NCBI GenBank assembly: GCA_910577935.1
Contig: CAJTOT010000016.1
Span: 15,176-79,175, forward strand
Length of the DNA stretch: 64,000 nt
Origin: an uncultured Hungatella sp.
GTDB lineage: Bacteria; Bacillota; Clostridia; Lachnospirales; Lachnospiraceae
Reading direction: 5' to 3'
A program made the translations under genes and the position numbers. Positions within the stretch are counted from its first letter, which is position 1. Each line of letters begins with the position of its first letter. Positions 32,816-41,404 of the stretch are shown in pieces. The notes below the pieces were generated by a model. The model was given only the letters and a program-made list of their open reading frames with translations, did not search any database and was not told the origin of the DNA.

Positions 32816-33329
32816 GGGCGTGAAGGCAGGAGGATGCGGCTTATGCCAGAAGCAAAACAGGCGCTGCCCCGTATGAGCCGCAGAATGTTCCGGTGCGCGT
32901 AATATTGCCGCTCGATTGTCCGTGGGAAGAAGAACAGGGCTGGGGCGCTGTTTTTGTGGAGGAGAAATTTGTAAAGGTGGATTGAGTTTGGAGGGGGAGG
33001 GGCGGTGAGGGGATGGGAAGGGAGAGTGGAGTGGGCTGGCTCGGCCCCCCTTGGGGGGGCGAGCGGCGCTTATGGGGGGAGAGGGATTGGCGGGAGCGGG
33101 GCCGCAGTGACGCTCGATTGCGCTGCACTCCATCTCGCTCATCGGGCTTCGCCCTATGGAAAAATAAAAGTACAAATGGTTTTACGTGAGCGAGCTCCCG
33201 ACAACCATTTGTACTTTTATTTTTCCGCACTGCTCATTGCCAGTATGAAAAATCTGTGCTATACTTATTCAGATATTGATTTTTTTATTGGTTGGCTGTT
33301 TCCATTAAGCTGCGGGTGGTGAGATATAG
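32816..33329. other. 514-base intergenic region with long perfect inverted repeat
   Basis: No gene is supported. It contains runs of G and a repeated GCTCGATTG-type stretch (about 32910 and 33113), then the 24-base inverted repeat at 33158-33226. No clear promoter for the 33330 gene was identified; the inverted repeat may end the transporter transcript. Confidence 0.55.
33158..33226. repeat. perfect 24-base inverted repeat, 21-base loop
   Basis: The left arm 33158-33181 and right arm 33203-33226 are exact reverse complements; each begins GGAAAAATAAAAG when read inward from its outer end. Flanking sequence is GC-rich while the arms are AT-rich. Either a bidirectional terminator or the remnant of a mobile palindrome. 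Confidence 0.85.
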
Positions 33330-33749
33330 ATGTTGAATGAGGAAAAGATTAAGTTGATGACCAGTATAGGAATGTTTGAGAAGCGGGAGGGACGGAGGAT
33401 TTTTTTGGTGAACCGGTTCTTTAGAGGGGATTATATTGGAAGATATGTTTTGAGGTCTTTTTTGGGGTTTACGGTCTGCTGGCTGCTGGGGACGGGGCTG
33501 GTGGTGCTTTATAAGGCGGAGGAACTGCTGGAATCGCTGGATTTCAGTAAGATTCAGGATAACCTCAGCTCTTATGTCACGGCTTATGGGGTGGGGCTGG
33601 CGGTGTATCTTTTGATTACTTGTGTGGTGTACTGGAGAAGATATGAGTATGCGAAGAGGGGGATGAAGGTCTACACGGCGAAGCTGAGGAGGCTGGAGAA
33701 GCGCTATGAACTCCAGGGGAAAACCGGACAGGGAGGTAGAAGGTTATGA
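33330..33749 (+). CDS. small membrane protein upstream of cdaA operon
   Basis: A 139-residue protein with two predicted membrane helices (about 45-65 and 88-108) flanked by basic segments; the C-terminus (YTAKLRRLEKRYELQGKTG) looks like a short cytosolic helix. Family not recognised. It overlaps the next gene by ATGA, so the two are likely translated together. Confidence 0.7.
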   Translation: MLNEEKIKLMTSIGMFEKREGRRIFLVNRFFRGDYIGRYVLRSFLGFTVCWLLGTGLVVLYKAEELLESLDFSKIQDNLSSYVTAYGVGLAVYLLITCVVYWRRYEYAKRGMKVYTAKLRRLEKRYELQGKTGQGGRRL

Positions 33750-34705
33750 TGGCTCTGTTAGTGTTCAGGGAGAAGTTGAGATCATTCTATGGCAAATATG
33801 ACGCGTTTATTATTCCGTTAGCCAAGTTCGGGCTGGGGCTGGCCGTGTTTTTTATATTGAATATCAATGTGGGATTTATGGTGAAACTGAAAAATCCGGT
33901 GATTCCCGTGGTGCTGGCCCTGGCATGTTCTTTTTTGCCTTATGGGGTCATATCTTTTCTGGCGGGGCTGGTGCTCCTGGGACACATAAGCAGCGTGTCC
34001 GTGGAGATGGCGCTGATACTGGCGGTTCTGCTGGTGATGGTGGCGATTCTCTACTACGCCTTTCAGCCGGGGGACAGCTATCTGTTGCTGCTGACGCCTG
34101 TTTTTTTCTATCTCAGGATTCCTTATGCCATCCCCCTTCTGGCTGGGCTTTCCGGCGGGCTGACGGGGGCGATACCTGTGAGCTGCGGCGTGTTCATGTA
34201 CTATATCGTGCAGTATGTCAAGCAGAACGTGGGAGTATTGACCAACGACACGACGGCTGACATTATCCAGAAGTATGTCCAGATTGTGAGGAATATCGTA
34301 TCCAACAACCAGATGCTTCTGATGATTGCCGTCTGCGCCGCGGGAATCCTGGTGGTGTATCTGATACGGATTCTGTCTGTGGATTACGCGTGGCATATCG
34401 CTATCGTGACGGGAGCCCTGGTACAGCTGGCAGTGGTCTTTGTAGGCGATTTTGTCTTTGACATCTCAACGCCTGTGATAGAGCTTCTGGCGGGAACCAT
34501 GGCTTCGGTGCTCATAGCGCTGGTGTATAATTTCTTTGTTTTTGCGGTAGATTACAGCCGGACGGAGTATCTGCAGTTTCAGGATGACGACTACTGTTAC
34601 TATGTGAAGGCGGTTCCCAAGATTACCGTGTCAGCGCCGGATGTGAAGGTGCAGAAGATCAATTCATCCAAGAACAGAAGAAACAGAGAGTTCCCGGAGA
34701 GATGA
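33746..34705 (+). CDS. polytopic membrane protein upstream of cdaA
   Basis: A 319-residue protein with about eight to nine predicted membrane helices between residues 20 and 265 and a soluble C-terminal tail (EYLQFQDDDYCYYVKAVPKITVSAPDVKVQKI). The tail suggests cytosolic interaction. I do not recognise the family; I have seen similar proteins next to cdaA in Lachnospiraceae. It may be a partner of the diadenylate cyclase. Start ATG 33746 with GGGAGGTAG. Confidence 0.7.
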   Translation: MMALLVFREKLRSFYGKYDAFIIPLAKFGLGLAVFFILNINVGFMVKLKNPVIPVVLALACSFLPYGVISFLAGLVLLGHISSVSVEMALILAVLLVMVAILYYAFQPGDSYLLLLTPVFFYLRIPYAIPLLAGLSGGLTGAIPVSCGVFMYYIVQYVKQNVGVLTNDTTADIIQKYVQIVRNIVSNNQMLLMIAVCAAGILVVYLIRILSVDYAWHIAIVTGALVQLAVVFVGDFVFDISTPVIELLAGTMASVLIALVYNFFVFAVDYSRTEYLQFQDDDYCYYVKAVPKITVSAPDVKVQKINSSKNRRNREFPER

Positions 34706-34782
34706 CCGGAGGCGCGGGAGACTGAAGATAGGAGCGGGAACGCCAAAAGAACGGAGAAAGCGAATAAAAAGGAGGTGGGAAT

Positions 34783-35658
34783 ATGGCAGAGATCCTTACC
34801 ATGCTGCGCAGCTGGATGTCTTTTTTACCGAAGATTACATATATGAATATTGTAGAGATCATCATTATCGCGTTTTTGATCTACGAGATTCTTCTCTGGA
34901 TAAAGAACACCAGGGCATGGACGCTGCTGAAGGGAATCGTCTTTATTTTGGGATTCGCCATGTTCACATATATATTAAAACTGGATACCATCATGTGGAT
35001 TCTGGAAAAGACGGCCCTGGTGGCGACCACGGCTCTGGTTATTATTTTCCAGCCTGAGCTGAGGCGGGCCCTGGAACAGCTGGGAAGCAAGAACTTAGTC
35101 AGCGTGTTTCTGCCCTTCGACGACAGCAAAAGGGACACGGGATTCACGGAGAAGACGGTGAACGAGCTGGTGAGGGCCTCCTTTGAGATGGCTAAGGTCA
35201 AGACGGGAGCCTTGATGGTCATTGAAAAGGGATCCCCGCTGAAGGATATCGAGAGGACCGGCATCATGGTTGACGGCATTGTCACCAGCCAGCTTCTGAT
35301 CAATATATTTGAGCACAACACGCCTCTCCACGACGGCGCGGTGATCATCCGCGGCAACCGCGTGGCGGCGGCCACGTGCTATCTGCCGCTCTCCGACAAC
35401 GGCAGCATCAACAAGGCTCTGGGGACCAGGCACCGGGCGGCGGTGGGAATCAGCGAGGTGGCAGACAGCCTCACCATCGTGGTGTCCGAGGAGACAGGCC
35501 GGGTGTCGCTGGCGGAACACGGCAACTTAAGGGGCGTCGGCGACGCCCAGTCTCTCAATAAGATTCTGACCGAGTATTTTGTCCAGGAAGAATCGTCTGC
35601 CAATCGTTTCAGGATTTGGAGAGGAAGGCTGAAAGATGAAAGAAAAACTGACAAATAA
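34783..35658 (+). CDS. cdaA: membrane diadenylate cyclase CdaA
   Basis: A 291-residue enzyme making c-di-AMP from two ATP. Three N-terminal membrane helices (about 15-90) are followed by the DAC domain with the two catalytic signatures, D184-G-A in TPLHDGAVIIRGN and R216-H-R in GTRHRAAVGI. Start ATG follows AAAGGAGGTGG. It overlaps the YbbR/CdaR gene by 23 bases. c-di-AMP controls potassium/osmolyte transport, wall homeostasis and sporulation. The usual glmM gene is absent downstream; HPr and Enzyme I follow instead. Confidence 0.95.
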   Translation: MAEILTMLRSWMSFLPKITYMNIVEIIIIAFLIYEILLWIKNTRAWTLLKGIVFILGFAMFTYILKLDTIMWILEKTALVATTALVIIFQPELRRALEQLGSKNLVSVFLPFDDSKRDTGFTEKTVNELVRASFEMAKVKTGALMVIEKGSPLKDIERTGIMVDGIVTSQLLINIFEHNTPLHDGAVIIRGNRVAAATCYLPLSDNGSINKALGTRHRAAVGISEVADSLTIVVSEETGRVSLAEHGNLRGVGDAQSLNKILTEYFVQEESSANRFRIWRGRLKDERKTDK

Positions 35659-36982
35659 TCTGGGACTGAAGTTTCTGTCCATCGGCCTTGCCATATTCGC
35701 GTGGTTTATGGTAGTCAATGTGGTGAATCCCCTGGTGGTGGATTCGGAGGAAGTCCCAGTGGAAATGATCAATGAAGATATATTGAGCCGGGCGAACCTG
35801 ACATACGAGATCATCGGGAAAAAGACTGTCACCGTCACCTACGAGGTCAGAACCAGAGACCGGTACAAGGTGTCCGCCAGCGATTTCTACGCCAGCGCGG
35901 ATCTGGCCAATCTGTACGATGTGACGGGCTCCATCCCGGTGAACGTGGAGATTATCAACCGGGACGCCAGAAGCCTTATCGAGGGGGCCGTGACGGTGAA
36001 GCCGGGAGTGGTGCGGATTCAGACAGAGGAGCTGCAGAGGAAGCGGTTTGACGTGGTTCCCGACGTGAGCGGCGAGGCGGAGGAGGGCTATGCCATCGGC
36101 AACGTACTGGTGCGGCCGGAGTACGTTTATATCACCGGGCCCGTGTCGGTGGTGGGGCAGATCAGTTCCGTGGGAACAGAGATCGACGTGTCGGGAATCG
36201 AGACGGACGTGTCGGGAAGCAGCCGGGTGATGTTGTATGACGCCAACGGCAACGAACTGACGGATCTGGGCGACAAGGTGAGCTTAAGCCGCTCCGAGGT
36301 GGATTACCAGGTGAGTGTCTTGAGAGTGAAGAATTTAAGTCTTGATTTCCAGGTGAGCGGTCAGGTGGCTGACGGATACCGGTTCACGGGAGTGGAGAGC
36401 GATGTGAAGACTGTCTCGGTGGAGGGGATGAAGTCGGCTCTGGCCTCCCTGAGCACCATCATGGTTCCGGGTGAGCTGCTGAATGTGGACGGCGCCACAG
36501 GAGATGTGACTGTAGAGGTTGACTTAAATGAACTTTTGCCGGATAATGTAAGTATGGCGGCGGCATCTGCCACAGAAGCCATGATTACTTTGAGAGTAGA
36601 GAAGCTGGAAGACAGAAGCGTTGTGTTTAACACCCGGAGCCTGGTTCTGTCAGGGATGTCGGACGAGTACGAATATGAGATTGACAGCAGCCAGGTTACC
36701 GTGTGGATCAGAGGTCTCACGGAGGATCTGGACCGTCTGGACTTCGCCGGTCTGACAGGACAGGCAGACGTATCCATGCTGAGTCCCGGATACGCCAACG
36801 TGTATGTGAATGTGGAGCTGCCGGAAGGCTTTGAACTGACCAGATCGGATCCGCTGCCGGTCCGCGTGACGGAGATTGCCCAGGAGGAGGAGTCCCCGGA
36901 GGATGGGGAGGACGATGACAGCGGCGAGGGCGGAGAAGGCCAGGATACAGCAGACACAGCAGAGACAGCGGCGACAGAATAA
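35636..36982 (+). CDS. cdaR: YbbR-domain protein, CdaR-type regulator of CdaA
   Basis: A 448-residue protein with one N-terminal membrane helix (LGLKFLSIGLAIFAWFMVVN) and four extracytoplasmic YbbR-type beta repeats, each with the V-N-P/L...P-V pattern and a hydrophobic strand. The C-terminus is an acidic, Asp/Glu-rich tail (EEESPEDGEDDDSGEGGEG). CdaR proteins modulate CdaA from outside the membrane. Overlap of 23 bases with cdaA supports co-translation. The acidic tail is longer than I expect for the family. Confidence 0.88.
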   Translation: MKEKLTNNLGLKFLSIGLAIFAWFMVVNVVNPLVVDSEEVPVEMINEDILSRANLTYEIIGKKTVTVTYEVRTRDRYKVSASDFYASADLANLYDVTGSIPVNVEIINRDARSLIEGAVTVKPGVVRIQTEELQRKRFDVVPDVSGEAEEGYAIGNVLVRPEYVYITGPVSVVGQISSVGTEIDVSGIETDVSGSSRVMLYDANGNELTDLGDKVSLSRSEVDYQVSVLRVKNLSLDFQVSGQVADGYRFTGVESDVKTVSVEGMKSALASLSTIMVPGELLNVDGATGDVTVEVDLNELLPDNVSMAAASATEAMITLRVEKLEDRSVVFNTRSLVLSGMSDEYEYEIDSSQVTVWIRGLTEDLDRLDFAGLTGQADVSMLSPGYANVYVNVELPEGFELTRSDPLPVRVTEIAQEEESPEDGEDDDSGEGGEGQDTADTAETAATE

Positions 36983-36998
36983 TGGAGAGGAAGTTTAT

Positions 36999-37262
36999 AT
37001 GGTAAAAGCAAAAGTAGTGATCAGGAATCTGACCGGCCTGCATCTGAGACCGGCTGGGATTCTTTGCAATAAGGCGATTCTTTACAAATCCAAAATACAG
37101 TTTCAGACCGACCGCACCACGGCCAACGCCAAGAGCGTGTTAAGCGTTCTCGGGGCCTGCGTAAAGTCCGGCGATGAGATTGAGTTTATCTGCGAGGGAG
37201 AAGATGAACAGGAGGCGTTGGATTCCATGATCAAGGTCGTAGAAGACGGCCTGGGAGAATAA
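36999..37262 (+). CDS. ptsH: phosphocarrier protein HPr
   Basis: An 87-residue HPr, the general PTS phosphocarrier. Active His15 is in GLHLRPAG, and regulatory Ser46 (target of HPr kinase) in NAKSVLSVLGA. Start ATG 36999 with GGAGAGG, 16 bases after cdaR. It takes phosphate from Enzyme I, encoded immediately downstream, and delivers it to sugar-specific EIIA. Contrast with the histidine-less protein at 5635. Confidence 0.95.
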   Translation: MVKAKVVIRNLTGLHLRPAGILCNKAILYKSKIQFQTDRTTANAKSVLSVLGACVKSGDEIEFICEGEDEQEALDSMIKVVEDGLGE

Positions 37263-37292
37263 TTACACTAAATTTTAAGGAGGGGAAGCATT

Positions 37293-39005
37293 ATGTTTAA
37301 GGGAACTAATGCGTCAGCAGGTATCGGCATCGGCAAAGCGGCAGTTATCAAGGAAGTGGAGATGGTGATCCGTCCGGACAAAGTGGCCAGCGTGGAGGCT
37401 GAGGTTCAGCGTTTCAGGGGAGCGCTGGCGGATACAGTTGCCCAGACCAAGGCCCTGGCGGACGATCTGGCTACCAAGGTAGGGGAGAAGGAAGCCGAGA
37501 TCATGAACGGACACCTGATGCTGCTGGCAGATCCTATGATGACCGGGGAGATCGAGGAGGCCATCAAGAGAGACAGCGTATGCAGCGAGTATGCCATCGA
37601 GACTACCTGTACCACCTATGCGGATCTGTTCGCATCCATGGACGACGAGCTGATGCAGCAGAGAGCCACGGATATGAGGGATATCAAGACCAGAATGCAG
37701 CAGGTGCTGCAGGGAATCAAGCCGGTGGATATCGCCTCCCTGCCGGAGGGCAGCATCATCGTGGCAAAGGACCTGACTCCGTCTATGACGGCAGGCATCA
37801 ATCCGGCCAACGTGACCGGCATCGTCACGGAGCTGGGAGGAAAGACTTCCCACAGCGCCATCCTTGCGAGAGCCCTGGAGATTCCGGCGGTAGTCGCGGT
37901 AAGCGGCGTGATGGATAAGATTCAGGAGGGCGACTCCATCGTGCTGGACGGCAGCGAGGGCATCGTGATCGTGAACCCCACCGATGTGGAGAAGGCGGAG
38001 TACACTGCCAAGAGAGACGTGTTCCTGAGAGAGAAAAAAGAACTTGAGAAATACATCGGCATGCCCACGCTGACAAAGGACGGCGTGCACATCGAGCTGG
38101 TTGCCAACATCGGCAATCCTGACGATGTGGCCAAGGTTCTCCAGTATGACGGCGAGGGAGTGGGACTGTTCCGCACGGAGTTCTTGTTTATGGACCGCAC
38201 CTCCATGCCCACCGAGGAGGAGCAGTTCGAGGCATATAAGAAGGTTGCCGTTGGGCTGGCGGGCAAGCCGGTGATCATCCGCACCCTGGATATCGGCGGC
38301 GACAAGGAGATTCCGTATATGGGCCTGGCAAAGGACGAGAATCCTTTCCTGGGCTACCGCGCTATCCGCCTGTGCTTAGACCGCAAGGAGGACATCTACC
38401 GTCCTCAGCTCCGCGCCCTGCTTCGCGCCAGCGCCTTCGGCGGAATCAAGATTATGATTCCCATGATCACCTGTTTGGACGAGATCCGTGAGGCAAAGGC
38501 CCTGATCGAGGACGTGAAGAAAGAGCTGGATGCCGAGGGAATCGACTACAACAAGGAGATCCAGGTAGGCATCATGGTGGAGACAGCGGCGGCTTCCCTG
38601 ATGGCGGACGTATTCGCCGAGGAAGTTGACTTCTTCAGCATCGGAACCAACGACCTTACCCAGTACACTATGTCGGTGGATCGCGGAAACGAGAAAATCT
38701 CCTACCTGTATTCCACCTTCAACCCGGCAGTGCTGCGCAGCATCCGCAACATCATCCGCTGCGGAAGAGAGGCTGGCATTATGGTAGGCATGTGCGGTGA
38801 GGCTGCCAGCGACCCGATGATGATTCCGCTTCTGCTGGCCTTTGGACTCAACGAGTTCAGCATGAGCGCTTCGGCGATTCTGAAATCCAGAAAGATGATC
38901 ACGGAATACAGCATCGAGGAGCTCCAGGCAGTGGCGGAGAAAGCCATGAGCTTTACTACAGCAAAGGAAGTAGAGGCTTACATGAAGGAGTTCATCAACC
39001 AGTAG
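37293..39005 (+). CDS. ptsI: PTS Enzyme I (phosphoenolpyruvate-protein phosphotransferase)
   Basis: A 570-residue Enzyme I that moves phosphate from PEP to HPr. Phospho-His187 is in GGKTSHSAILARALEIPAV; the PEP-binding domain has the GLFRTEFLFMDR and IGTNDLTQYTMSVDR signatures and catalytic Cys501 (GMCGEAA). Full length for the family. Start ATG 37293 follows AAGGAGGGG, 30 bases after ptsH. No sugar-specific EII lies in the window, so this is the general PTS pair of the cell. Confidence 0.97.
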   Translation: MFKGTNASAGIGIGKAAVIKEVEMVIRPDKVASVEAEVQRFRGALADTVAQTKALADDLATKVGEKEAEIMNGHLMLLADPMMTGEIEEAIKRDSVCSEYAIETTCTTYADLFASMDDELMQQRATDMRDIKTRMQQVLQGIKPVDIASLPEGSIIVAKDLTPSMTAGINPANVTGIVTELGGKTSHSAILARALEIPAVVAVSGVMDKIQEGDSIVLDGSEGIVIVNPTDVEKAEYTAKRDVFLREKKELEKYIGMPTLTKDGVHIELVANIGNPDDVAKVLQYDGEGVGLFRTEFLFMDRTSMPTEEEQFEAYKKVAVGLAGKPVIIRTLDIGGDKEIPYMGLAKDENPFLGYRAIRLCLDRKEDIYRPQLRALLRASAFGGIKIMIPMITCLDEIREAKALIEDVKKELDAEGIDYNKEIQVGIMVETAAASLMADVFAEEVDFFSIGTNDLTQYTMSVDRGNEKISYLYSTFNPAVLRSIRNIIRCGREAGIMVGMCGEAASDPMMIPLLLAFGLNEFSMSASAILKSRKMITEYSIEELQAVAEKAMSFTTAKEVEAYMKEFINQ

Positions 39006-39026
39006 GCATCTAAAGGACAGAGGCGT

Positions 39027-40301
39027 ATGTTAGTTTACAGTATCTGCTACGCCGTCAGCTACGGATGTTCCCGAGCCGGATGGTACTATCTGTCCGGCGG
39101 GGTTCTCCTGGCAGCGGCCGGCTATCTATATTATTATGATTATCATAGGTCAGGCTATCTGATTCATCTTCGGGGAGTGTTCTCAGCCTTTTGGGTGGGA
39201 GGGCAGGCCATGGCCTGCTTAAAACTGAGCAATCTTCAAAGTGACTGGGAGCTGGTGACGTGGGTGTGCTTTTATCTGGCGCTGGCGGGCTTTTGGCTGA
39301 CTTATGAGTTTGCCGGCCGCTTTGAGGGAGAGGCGCGGGGCAGGAGAAGACGGAGAAATACCTCCTTTGCCCGCCCTGTTTTCCGGTGTATGCAGGTCCT
39401 GACCCTGATTTCACTGTCCGCCTTCCTTTTTGAGGCGGTGAAACTGGGGTATGTGCCTCTGTTTGTGAGAGGTGTTCCCCACGCGTACTCGGAGTTCCAC
39501 ATTACAGGAGTCCACTACTTCACGGTGTCCTGCGTCCTGGTTCCTCCTCTTGCCGTTCTCTTTTTCCTGGAAGGGGGCAGCAGGCGGACATACCGGAACG
39601 CGGCGGCTATCGCTATGACGGTGACGGCTCTGGCCATACCACTGTTGTGTGTTTCCAGATTTCAGCTGATTTTCTCAGTACTGGTGGCGTGCTTTACCTT
39701 CGGCGCGTATCAAAAGAGATTAAATCCATGGATACTGCCTGCCATACTTGCGGCCTTGCTCCCGTTTTATGTAATCCTGACGGTGGCCAGGAGCCATGAC
39801 ATCGCATATCTCAATGGGATCTTTGAGATGAAGAACAGCCAGCTTCCCATTTTTATTTCACAGCCATATATATACATCGCCAATAACTATGAAAACTTCG
39901 ACTGCCTGGTGGCGGCTCTGCCTGAACATACCTTCGGCATCCGGATGCTGTTCCCCGTGTGGGCTCTGACCGGCCTCAAGTTTTTGTTTCCCCATCTGAT
40001 CAGCTTCCCTCTGTATGTAACCAAGACGGAACTGACCACGGTGACGTTATTTTATGATGCCTATTATGACTTCGGCATCCCTGGAGTTGTGATTTTCGCG
40101 TGTATCCTGGGGGGAGCGGCCTACTGTCTGGTAAAAAAGACAGAGGATATGAAAAATCCTGTGGGCTGTCTGTTCTATTCCCAGTTTGCCGTGTACATGA
40201 TGCTGTCATTTTTTACAACCTGGTTCAGCAACCCGACAACCTGGTTTTATCTGGCAGTGACCGGGGCGGCGGCCGTGTACTGCCAGATAGGCCGAAAATA
40301 G
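39027..40301 (+). CDS. O-antigen/oligosaccharide repeat unit polymerase-like membrane protein
   Basis: A 424-residue protein with about eleven membrane helices and a large hydrophilic loop after helix seven (QKRLNPWILPAIL... AYLNGIFEMKN...YIYIANNYENFDCLVAALPEH), the layout of Wzy-type polymerases. It lies 21 bases after Enzyme I. The role would be polymerising surface polysaccharide repeat units; no glycosyltransferase cluster is near, so the assignment to a pathway is open. It could also belong to another O-antigen-ligase-like family. Confidence 0.75.
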   Translation: MLVYSICYAVSYGCSRAGWYYLSGGVLLAAAGYLYYYDYHRSGYLIHLRGVFSAFWVGGQAMACLKLSNLQSDWELVTWVCFYLALAGFWLTYEFAGRFEGEARGRRRRRNTSFARPVFRCMQVLTLISLSAFLFEAVKLGYVPLFVRGVPHAYSEFHITGVHYFTVSCVLVPPLAVLFFLEGGSRRTYRNAAAIAMTVTALAIPLLCVSRFQLIFSVLVACFTFGAYQKRLNPWILPAILAALLPFYVILTVARSHDIAYLNGIFEMKNSQLPIFISQPYIYIANNYENFDCLVAALPEHTFGIRMLFPVWALTGLKFLFPHLISFPLYVTKTELTTVTLFYDAYYDFGIPGVVIFACILGGAAYCLVKKTEDMKNPVGCLFYSQFAVYMMLSFFTTWFSNPTTWFYLAVTGAAAVYCQIGRK

Positions 40302-40329
40302 TATCCGAGAATAAGGGAGGAATGTACCT

Positions 40330-41391
40330 ATGAGTTTGTGGGAAACATATATAAGAGACGTTGAGCCCTATGTGCCGGGGGAACAGCCCGGCGGGGAAAA
40401 CATAATCAAGCTGAACACCAACGAGAATCCGTATCCGCCGGCTCCCGGAGTGGAGAAGGCGCTGAGAGATATGGACCCGGCCCTGTTTTGCAAGTACCCG
40501 GACCCATCGGCCGGCATCCTTGTGGAGGCGCTGGCAGACTGTTATCGTCAGCCCAGGGAACGGATTTTTGTGGGAGTGGGCTCTGACGATGTGCTCGCCA
40601 TGGCGTTCCTCACATTTTTTAACTCCAAAAAGCCTGTCCTGTTTCCCGACGTGACCTACTCCTTCTATCCGGTGTGGGCCCGGCTGTTCGGGATTCCCTA
40701 TGAGACGCCGGCCCTGGACGAGGAGTTTCGCATAAAGCCTGAGGACTACAAGAGAGAGAACGGGGGCATCGTGTTCCCCAACCCCAACGCGCCCACGGGC
40801 CTGTTTCTTCCCCTCAGCCATGTGGAGGACATAGTGAAGGCCAACAGAGACAGCGTGGTGATCGTGGACGAGGCGTACATCGACTTCGGAGGCCGGTCCG
40901 CCCTGCCTCTCATCGACCGGTATCCCAATCTTCTGGTGGTGCAGACCTTCAGCAAGTCCCGGTCCATGGCAGGGATGCGGGTGGGGTTTGCCGTGGGGCA
41001 GGAAGAGCTGATCCGGGCCCTGGGCAATGTGAAATATTCCTACAACTCCTACACCATGAATATGCCCTCCATCGTCCTGGGGACGGAGGCCGTGAAGGAC
41101 GAGGCCTATTTCAGGGAAACCAGGAGGCGGATCATGAACACCAGGGAGAAGGCCAAGACAAAGCTGGCCCGGATGGGCTTTTCCTGCACGGATTCCATGA
41201 CCAATTTTTTGTTTATCACCCACCCGAAGGTGAAGGCAGCAGAGCTTTTTGAGGCCCTGAGGCAGCGGCAGATCTATGTCAGGTATTTTCAGGCGCCCCG
41301 GCTTGACAGCCATCTGCGGGTGACTGTAGGCACAGATGAGGAGATGGAGGTACTGTACGACTTTTTAGAATCTTATCTGGACAGATTATAA
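40330..41391 (+). CDS. hisC: histidinol-phosphate aminotransferase
   Basis: A 353-residue class I/II PLP enzyme converting imidazole acetol phosphate to histidinol phosphate. The Schiff-base Lys209 is in QTFSKSRSMAGMRVGF; family segments KLNTNENPYPP and NPNAPTG are present. ATG 40330 follows GGGAGG. No other his gene is near, and HisC-like enzymes can also act on aromatic keto acids, so the gene symbol is probable rather than certain. Confidence 0.88.
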   Translation: MSLWETYIRDVEPYVPGEQPGGENIIKLNTNENPYPPAPGVEKALRDMDPALFCKYPDPSAGILVEALADCYRQPRERIFVGVGSDDVLAMAFLTFFNSKKPVLFPDVTYSFYPVWARLFGIPYETPALDEEFRIKPEDYKRENGGIVFPNPNAPTGLFLPLSHVEDIVKANRDSVVIVDEAYIDFGGRSALPLIDRYPNLLVVQTFSKSRSMAGMRVGFAVGQEELIRALGNVKYSYNSYTMNMPSIVLGTEAVKDEAYFRETRRRIMNTREKAKTKLARMGFSCTDSMTNFLFITHPKVKAAELFEALRQRQIYVRYFQAPRLDSHLRVTVGTDEEMEVLYDFLESYLDRL

Positions 41392-41404
41392 GGCTGGTGA
41401 TTGA

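Noticed and set aside
33005..33322. 105-codon frame across the 24-base inverted repeat
   Set aside because: Low-complexity Gly-rich product and it reads through both arms; no start signal.
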